Source: Oscillospiraceae bacterium
GTDB taxonomy: Bacteria > Bacillota_A > Clostridia > Oscillospirales > Oscillospiraceae
NCBI GenBank assembly: GCA_017549325.1
Contig: JAFYVA010000083.1
Location: 1-26,463, forward strand
Reading direction: 5' to 3'
DNA: 26,463 nt
Positions within the stretch are counted from its first letter, which is position 1, and the number at the start of each line of letters is the position of its first letter. Position numbers and translations under genes: made by a program. Below, one piece after another: positions 22,671 through 26,463 of this stretch. The notes beneath the pieces were generated by a model. The model had not been told where the DNA came from, made no database searches, and was given only the letters and a program-made list of their open reading frames with translations.

Positions 22671-22678
22671 CCCCACTC
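22671..22678 (+). repeat. Right target-site duplication
   Basis: CCCCACTC, identical to 21708-21715. The -35 box of the yqeC promoter begins at the very next base. Confidence 0.85.
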
Positions 22679-22707
22679 TTGCCGCGAGAGAGCCGCTGTG
22701 GTAGAAT
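22679..22707 (+). promoter_or_regulatory. SigA-type promoter of yqeC
   Basis: TTGCCG (22679-22684), a 17-bp spacer, and TAGAAT (22702-22707), 31 nt before the start codon. The box abuts the right target duplication, so everything upstream of -35 has been replaced by the element. Confidence 0.7.
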
Positions 22708-22738
22708 AGAGAAAACAGAGAACAAAGGAGTCAACACC

Positions 22739-23404
22739 ATGAAACTCTACGAACTGCTGCAAATCGACCCCGGTGTGACAGCGCTGATCGGAGGCGGCGG
22801 CAAGACCACGCTGCTGTATCATCTGGCGGGGGAACTGGGGAAAAAGCATAAGGTGCTCTTGACGACCACCACCCATATCCGCATCCCCGAGCACATCCCG
22901 CTGGCCACCACCAAAGAGGAGTTGGAGTCCCTCTTCTCTCAGCGCAACGTGGTCTGCGCCGGTACGCCCTGCGAGGACGGTAAAATGACCGCCCCCTCCT
23001 TCGAAGGTTGGGAGACGGCGGCGGAATATGTGCTGGCAGAGGCCGACGGCGCTAAGGGAATGCCCCTGAAGGCACACGCCCACTACGAGCCCGTGATTCC
23101 CAACGGTTGTCGCAATACCATCTATGTGGTGGGTGCCTCGGGCTTTAACCAGCCCCTGCGTATGGTCTGCCACCGCAGTGAGATTTACGCCGAAATCCTC
23201 CACTGCAGTGATATGAAGAAGGTCACTCCCGATATGGCGGCGCAGGTGTTGACCGCAGAGGGTGGCTTCGACCGCGTATTCATCAATCAGACCGACAGCC
23301 TGTCCAAAATCCTGGGCAAGGCTACCGTAAAGGAGTTTGCCCGCGCTGTGGGAAAGCCCGCCGTGGCGGGTTCCCTGCGACAGGGAATGTTCTATAAAGT
23401 GTGA
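22739..23404 (+). CDS. yqeC: YqeC, selenium-dependent hydroxylase accessory protein
   Basis: The product has 221 residues from ATG 22739, with AAAGGAG 8 nt upstream; the longer frame from 22679 begins within the promoter and is rejected. The P-loop is IGGGGKTTLLYHLA (Gly18 to Lys22), followed by LLTTTTHIRIP, ADGAKGMPLKAH and the FINQTD motif near the end. This is the YqeC family, found with selenium-dependent molybdenum hydroxylases and thought to help mature the labile selenium cofactor. It belongs functionally with YgeY/YgeW, encoded 14 kb to the left, and predicts a selenium-dependent xanthine or purine hydroxylase elsewhere in the genome. It is a monocistronic gene with terminator at 23416-23451. 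Confidence 0.88.
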   Translation: MKLYELLQIDPGVTALIGGGGKTTLLYHLAGELGKKHKVLLTTTTHIRIPEHIPLATTKEELESLFSQRNVVCAGTPCEDGKMTAPSFEGWETAAEYVLAEADGAKGMPLKAHAHYEPVIPNGCRNTIYVVGASGFNQPLRMVCHRSEIYAEILHCSDMKKVTPDMAAQVLTAEGGFDRVFINQTDSLSKILGKATVKEFARAVGKPAVAGSLRQGMFYKV

Positions 23405-23415
23405 TTTTCACCGAA

Positions 23416-23451
23416 AAAATCGCCGTGTATCCAGTGATACACGGCGATTTT
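23416..23451. terminator. Bidirectional terminator between yqeC and AI-2E-type permease
   Basis: A perfect 16-bp stem, arms 23416-23431 and 23436-23451, loop CAGT, with A-run on the left and T-run on the right, between convergent genes. Confidence 0.92.
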
Positions 23452-23460
23452 ACTTGCATT

Positions 23461-24675
23461 TTATTCTCCTGTTTGATCGCCTTCTGCTTGGGCGACCGCC
23501 CTTGCATCATCCTTGCGGTAGATAAAGGCGCGGAGCTCATTGTAGATGATGGCGCAGATGGGCACACCCAACAGCATACCCAGCACGCCGCCCACACCGC
23601 TGCCCACGATGACGGCGAAGAACACCCAGATACCGGGCAGGCCGATACTGCGGCCCACCACATGGGGATAGATGAGGTTACCCTCCAGCTGCTGGAGGAT
23701 AATGAGGAATACGGTGAACCACACGGCCTTCATAAAGGACACGGGCAAAATCAGCAGCGCACCGATGATGGCACCGATCCACGCGCCCAGCACGGGGATA
23801 AGGGCGGTGACACCCACCAGCACGGAGATGACGGGGGCAAAGGGGAACTTGAAGATAGACATACCGATAAACACCAGCACGCCGATGATGACGGCCTCTA
23901 CCACCTGTCCCTGCACGAAACTGGAAAAGGCCACGTTGGCACGGTGCAGGAAGGCGAGGAACTTGGACACCTTGTGCTCGGGGAAGGCGGCGTACAGCAG
24001 ACGCTTCATGTGACGGCCCAGCTTCTCCTTCTGCGCCAGAATGTAGATGGAGAACGCCAGTCCCATCACCAGATTAAAGACAGAGGTGAAGATGGTCACC
24101 ACTACGGAAGTGGTCAGGCCGATGGTGGTATCCATCACGATCTGTCCCTTCTCGTTCCAGAAGTGCTCCAGCTTGTCCAGAATGCTGCTGCCCACCGTCA
24201 TCCCCGTCTCGGGATCCACCACGGGCTTCAGATCAGGCAGGGCGACGGAGTACTGCGCCAGAAGTTCCCGCAACTGATCGTACTTTTCATCCAGATTCAC
24301 CACATAATCCGACAGAATGGTGATCATATCCTGCACGGTACGCACCAGATTGGGCACAAGGATGAAGAAGATGGCAAACACAGCGCCCAGCAGGATCAAA
24401 AAGCTGACGATCAGGCACACGGGACGGCGCATCTTCATGCCGAAGGACTTGGGGTCCTTGTTCTTGAGCATCTTGACCCACAGCCGCTCCAGAGGACTCA
24501 TAATGAGATTCACCACATAGGCAAAGGCCAGACCCAGGATCAGGGGCGAGAGGATCTTCACAATACCCGAGAGCAGCGTCCCCAGCATGGTGATGTTGTT
24601 GGCCACCCACCACAGCACGGCAATACCCACTGCCAGCAGCAGGATCTTCAGCATATTCTTCTTGTTCAGTTCCAT
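23461..24675 (-). CDS. AI-2E family (UPF0118) transporter
   Basis: The product has 404 residues with about eight hydrophobic segments: two or three at the N-terminus (ILLLAVGIAVLWWVANN, KILSPLILGLAFAYVVN, PVCLIVSFLILLGAVFAIFFI), a long soluble stretch (about 120-190), and the conserved C-terminal bundle with GQVVEAVIIGVLVFIGMSIFKFPFA, IPVLGAWIGAIIGALLIL and GGVLGMLLGVPICAIIYNEL. This is the AI-2E/YtvI/TqsA family; members have been linked to autoinducer export or sodium-proton exchange, so the name should not be taken as function. ATG 24675 follows a GGAGG box by 7 nt. It lies after rsmA on the same strand with about 96 nt between. Confidence 0.9.
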   Translation of the reverse strand: MELNKKNMLKILLLAVGIAVLWWVANNITMLGTLLSGIVKILSPLILGLAFAYVVNLIMSPLERLWVKMLKNKDPKSFGMKMRRPVCLIVSFLILLGAVFAIFFILVPNLVRTVQDMITILSDYVVNLDEKYDQLRELLAQYSVALPDLKPVVDPETGMTVGSSILDKLEHFWNEKGQIVMDTTIGLTTSVVVTIFTSVFNLVMGLAFSIYILAQKEKLGRHMKRLLYAAFPEHKVSKFLAFLHRANVAFSSFVQGQVVEAVIIGVLVFIGMSIFKFPFAPVISVLVGVTALIPVLGAWIGAIIGALLILPVSFMKAVWFTVFLIILQQLEGNLIYPHVVGRSIGLPGIWVFFAVIVGSGVGGVLGMLLGVPICAIIYNELRAFIYRKDDARAVAQAEGDQTGE

Positions 24676-24771
24676 CCCAACGCCTCCTCACACAGGCTCT
24701 TTTCTTCACTATGGAAAAGTATACCACAGTTTTTGGAAAAAAACAGTAAATCTTTTGTGAATATTCCCCTT

Positions 24772-25626
24772 TTATGCGTATTCTGCCAGCGCGTTGGTCA
24801 ATCGGGCGTAGTCCTCCAGCGTCAGCTTCTCGCCGCGCACCGTGGCGGGGAGACCGCAGGATTCCACAACGGCGGTAAGCTGCTCTTTGGAGAGAGGGTA
24901 GGCACTCTGGAGGGAGTTCACCAGCGTCTTGCGCCGCAGGGCAAATCCGCCCTTCACCGTACGCCACAGCGTCTGCTCGGACACCACCTCCACAGGAGGC
25001 GCTTTCCGCACGGGGCAGTGGAGCACCGCCGAGGTCACTTTCGGCGCAGGCAGGAAGCACTCCGGCTCTACGTCAAACATGATCTGCGGATCGGTGTAGT
25101 ACTGCATCTGCAGTGAGAAAACACTATAATCGGGGGAGCCCGCCTTGGCACAGATGCGCTGCGCCGCCTCCTTCTGAATGAGAACGGTGATGGAGTCGAA
25201 GCAGCGGCTGAAGATGCACTTCTCCAGCACGGGAGTGGTAATATTGTAGGGCAGATTGGCGCAGAGAATGGGACGGAGGCCGCCGAAATGCTCGGCCACC
25301 AATGCCGGCAGATCCACATTCATGGCATCGCCCTTGACCAGCGTGAAGTTGTCGAATTCTCCCATGGTCTCTTCCAGTACGGGATAGAGACGCTCGTCCA
25401 GCTCCACCGACACCACACGGGCGGCGCGGCGGCACAGCTGATAGGTCAGCGGGCCAATGCCGGGTCCGATCTCCACCACACCGCAGCACCCGTCCACACC
25501 GCTGACCTCCGCCGTATCGCGGGGCACCCAGCCCTCGATGAGGAAATTCTGTCCCATGGACTTGGAAAAGCGGAAACCGTGGCGCTGCAGCAGCGATTCG
25601 ATTGTACGGCGGTCGCAAAGATCCAT
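24772..25626 (-). CDS. rsmA: 16S rRNA adenine-N6 dimethyltransferase RsmA (KsgA)
   Basis: RsmA dimethylates two adjacent adenines near the 3' end of 16S rRNA during small-subunit assembly, using S-adenosylmethionine. The product has 284 residues, the usual length. Visible: FSKSMGQNFL near the N-terminus, motif I VVEIGPGIGPLT (Glu52 to Gly58), the acidic loop SVELDERL, DAMNVD, and the catalytic motif ANLPYNITTPVL (Asn124 to Tyr127). ATG 25626 follows GGAGG by 8 nt. Its promoter shares its -35 box with that of the divergent AbrB-like gene. Confidence 0.96.
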   Translation of the reverse strand: MDLCDRRTIESLLQRHGFRFSKSMGQNFLIEGWVPRDTAEVSGVDGCCGVVEIGPGIGPLTYQLCRRAARVVSVELDERLYPVLEETMGEFDNFTLVKGDAMNVDLPALVAEHFGGLRPILCANLPYNITTPVLEKCIFSRCFDSITVLIQKEAAQRICAKAGSPDYSVFSLQMQYYTDPQIMFDVEPECFLPAPKVTSAVLHCPVRKAPPVEVVSEQTLWRTVKGGFALRRKTLVNSLQSAYPLSKEQLTAVVESCGLPATVRGEKLTLEDYARLTNALAEYA

Positions 25627-25662
25627 CTTACCGTCCTCCCTGTTGTGACAGTTGTTTTTCTC

Positions 25663-25691
25663 AGTATAGCAGATTCTCCCACCCTTGACAA
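25663..25691 (-). promoter_or_regulatory. Promoter of rsmA
   Basis: On the minus strand there is TTGTCA (25691-25686), a 17-bp spacer, and TATACT (25668-25663). Five bases of its -35 box are shared with the divergent promoter. Confidence 0.8.
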
Positions 25692-25713
25692 GGGTATGGT
25701 GCGGTGATATGAT
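25685..25713 (+). promoter_or_regulatory. Promoter of the AbrB-like/ABC unit
   Basis: TTGACA (25685-25690), a 17-bp spacer, TATGAT (25708-25713), about 53 nt before the start codon. The -35 hexamers of the two opposed promoters overlap at TTGACAA. Confidence 0.8.
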
Positions 25714-25765
25714 AGAAGAAAAGTAAGAAAAGTTATACTTTTATACCCAAAGGAGGTTGACGGAT

Positions 25766-25996
25766 ATGATGAAGAAAAACAGCCGCTTTTTTATGGCTAC
25801 GGTGAAGATCGGCCCCAAGGGACAGATCGTGATCCCCAAGGAGGCGCGGGAGATGTTCGGCGTAGAGCCGGGAGACTCCCTTATCCTGCTGTGCGACCGC
25901 AAGCGGGGCATGGCGCTACAGACCCCGGAGTATCTGGCACCCAAGCTGCAGAAGATGGCGGAGGAGATGGACATACTGGAGGAGAGTGAGGCATGA
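25766..25996 (+). CDS. AbrB/SpoVT-type DNA-binding protein
   Basis: The product has 76 residues from ATG 25766, which follows AAGGAGG by 9 nt; ATG 25769 and an upstream TTG are alternatives. Residues about 12-55 (ATVKIGPKGQIVIPKEAREMFGVEPGDSLILLCD) are a swapped-hairpin AbrB domain, the DNA-binding fold of transition-state regulators and some antitoxins. The following helix (LAPKLQKMAEEMDILEE) is short. The stop overlaps the start of the ABC ATPase gene (ATGATG), so the two are translationally coupled and the regulator probably controls this transporter. An antitoxin role is unlikely, as the partner is an ABC ATPase. Confidence 0.88.
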   Translation: MMKKNSRFFMATVKIGPKGQIVIPKEAREMFGVEPGDSLILLCDRKRGMALQTPEYLAPKLQKMAEEMDILEESEA

Positions 25997-26463
25997 TGCT
26001 GGAAGTCAGAAATCTGCAAAAGATCTATCCCGCCTTCACCCTCCATGATGTGACCTTCTCCCTCCCTGCCGGAACCGTGACGGGTCTTGTGGGGAGAAAC
26101 GGCGCCGGTAAGTCCACCACCCTCAAATCCATCCTCGGCCTTGTCCATCCCGACGGCGGCGAGATCCGCTTCTGCGGCGAGGACACGCAGGAAAACGAAA
26201 AGTCCTTCAAAGAGCAGATCGGCGTGGTTCTGGGCGGTATCGACTTCTATCCCAAGAAGAAAGTCCGTACCATCACTGAGGTGACGCGAAAGTTTTATGT
26301 AAACTGGAACGAGGATGCCTACCGCCGCTATTTGTCCTTGTTCAACATCGATGAGAACAAGCGGGTGGAGCAGCTCTCCAGCGGTATGCGGGTGAAATAT
26401 CTCATTGCACTGGCGCTGAGTCACGGAGCCAAGCTGCTGATCCTCGACGAGCCCACCAGCGGC
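25993..26463 (+). CDS. ABC transporter ATP-binding protein (3' end beyond window)
   Basis: 157 residues are visible. The sequence shows Walker A GLVGRNGAGKST (Gly34 to Lys40), the Q-loop region EQIGVVLGGIDFYP, a signature written LSSGMRVKYLIALAL instead of the usual LSGGQ, and Walker B LLILDEPTSG at the window edge. This resembles YtrB/EcsA-type exporter ATPases, often paired with a separate permease gene downstream. It starts at ATG 25993 or 25996, overlapping the AbrB-like gene. Substrate cannot be told; such units often deal with peptides or antibiotics. Confidence 0.92.
   Translation, partial: MMLEVRNLQKIYPAFTLHDVTFSLPAGTVTGLVGRNGAGKSTTLKSILGLVHPDGGEIRFCGEDTQENEKSFKEQIGVVLGGIDFYPKKKVRTITEVTRKFYVNWNEDAYRRYLSLFNIDENKRVEQLSSGMRVKYLIALALSHGAKLLILDEPTSG

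Noticed and set aside
23401..25116. Plus-strand open frame of 571 codons opposite the AI-2E-type permease and rsmA
   Set aside because: His/Gln/Asp-rich shadow; it runs through a strong terminator and two verified genes on the opposite strand.
1..26463. CRISPR arrays, tRNA and rRNA genes
   Set aside because: No regularly spaced direct repeats, tRNA cloverleaf or rRNA signature was seen anywhere in the window.

Overview
The window looks like a chromosomal segment from a GC-rich (roughly 55-60 percent by eye) gut-type Clostridia bacterium, most likely Oscillospiraceae/Flavonifractor-like. The reasons are Bacillota-style ylxM-ffh, rsmA next to an AbrB-type gene, strong GGAGG ribosome binding sites, sigma-A promoters with 16-17 bp spacers, and an anaerobic purine-catabolism gene set. 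The lineage is inference; no rRNA gene is present.

Layout. (1) 1-1335, minus strand: ylxM-ffh (signal recognition particle, ffh cut by the window edge) with a consensus promoter. (2) 1336-3332: an intergenic hairpin cluster, then a minus-strand unit of a ribbon-helix-helix repressor plus threonine synthase, divergent from a small unknown ORF across a 13-bp-arm inverted repeat. (3) 3333-3875: an accessory islet with a truncated REP-associated (RAYT/IS200-like) transposase, three REP-like palindromes with the GTAG foot (two inside the transposase ORF) and a second hairpin cluster. (4) 3876-17122: a purine/ureide catabolism and uptake island. A YheO-like regulator and an unidentified fold-type-II PLP enzyme run leftward. 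Rightward come ygeY-type hydrolase, ygeW-type carbamoyltransferase and carbamate kinase; a BMP-family lipoprotein with its own promoter and terminator; an ABC ATPase with two permeases; then an 8-oxoguanine deaminase-like enzyme and a macrodomain protein. (5) 17172-21599: DUF362 ferredoxin-like protein, RluA-type pseudouridine synthase, DMT permease, and a G5/3D cell-wall protein. (6) 21708-22678: a 955-bp transposon-like cassette carrying one XRE/zinc-ribbon regulator. (7) 22739-26463: yqeC, an AI-2E-type permease, rsmA, an AbrB-like regulator and a truncated ABC ATPase.

How the genes work together. The inferred scheme for region 4 is: the BMP lipoprotein and ABC permease import a purine or nucleoside; the deaminase turns an oxidised guanine into urate; YgeY- and YgeW-type enzymes process the ring-opened ureides; carbamate kinase recovers ATP from carbamoyl phosphate. 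The YheO-like regulator probably senses an intermediate. An A-tract/T-tract palindrome occurs upstream of three promoters of the island. YqeC, a selenium-hydroxylase accessory protein about 6 kb away, fits the known link between YgeY/YgeW genes and selenium-dependent purine hydroxylases.

The most unusual find is the 955-bp element: perfect 23-bp terminal inverted repeats, a perfect 8-bp target duplication, no transposase, and a complete promoter-gene-terminator cassette. It is inserted between two divergent promoters whose -35 boxes were originally about 15 bp apart.
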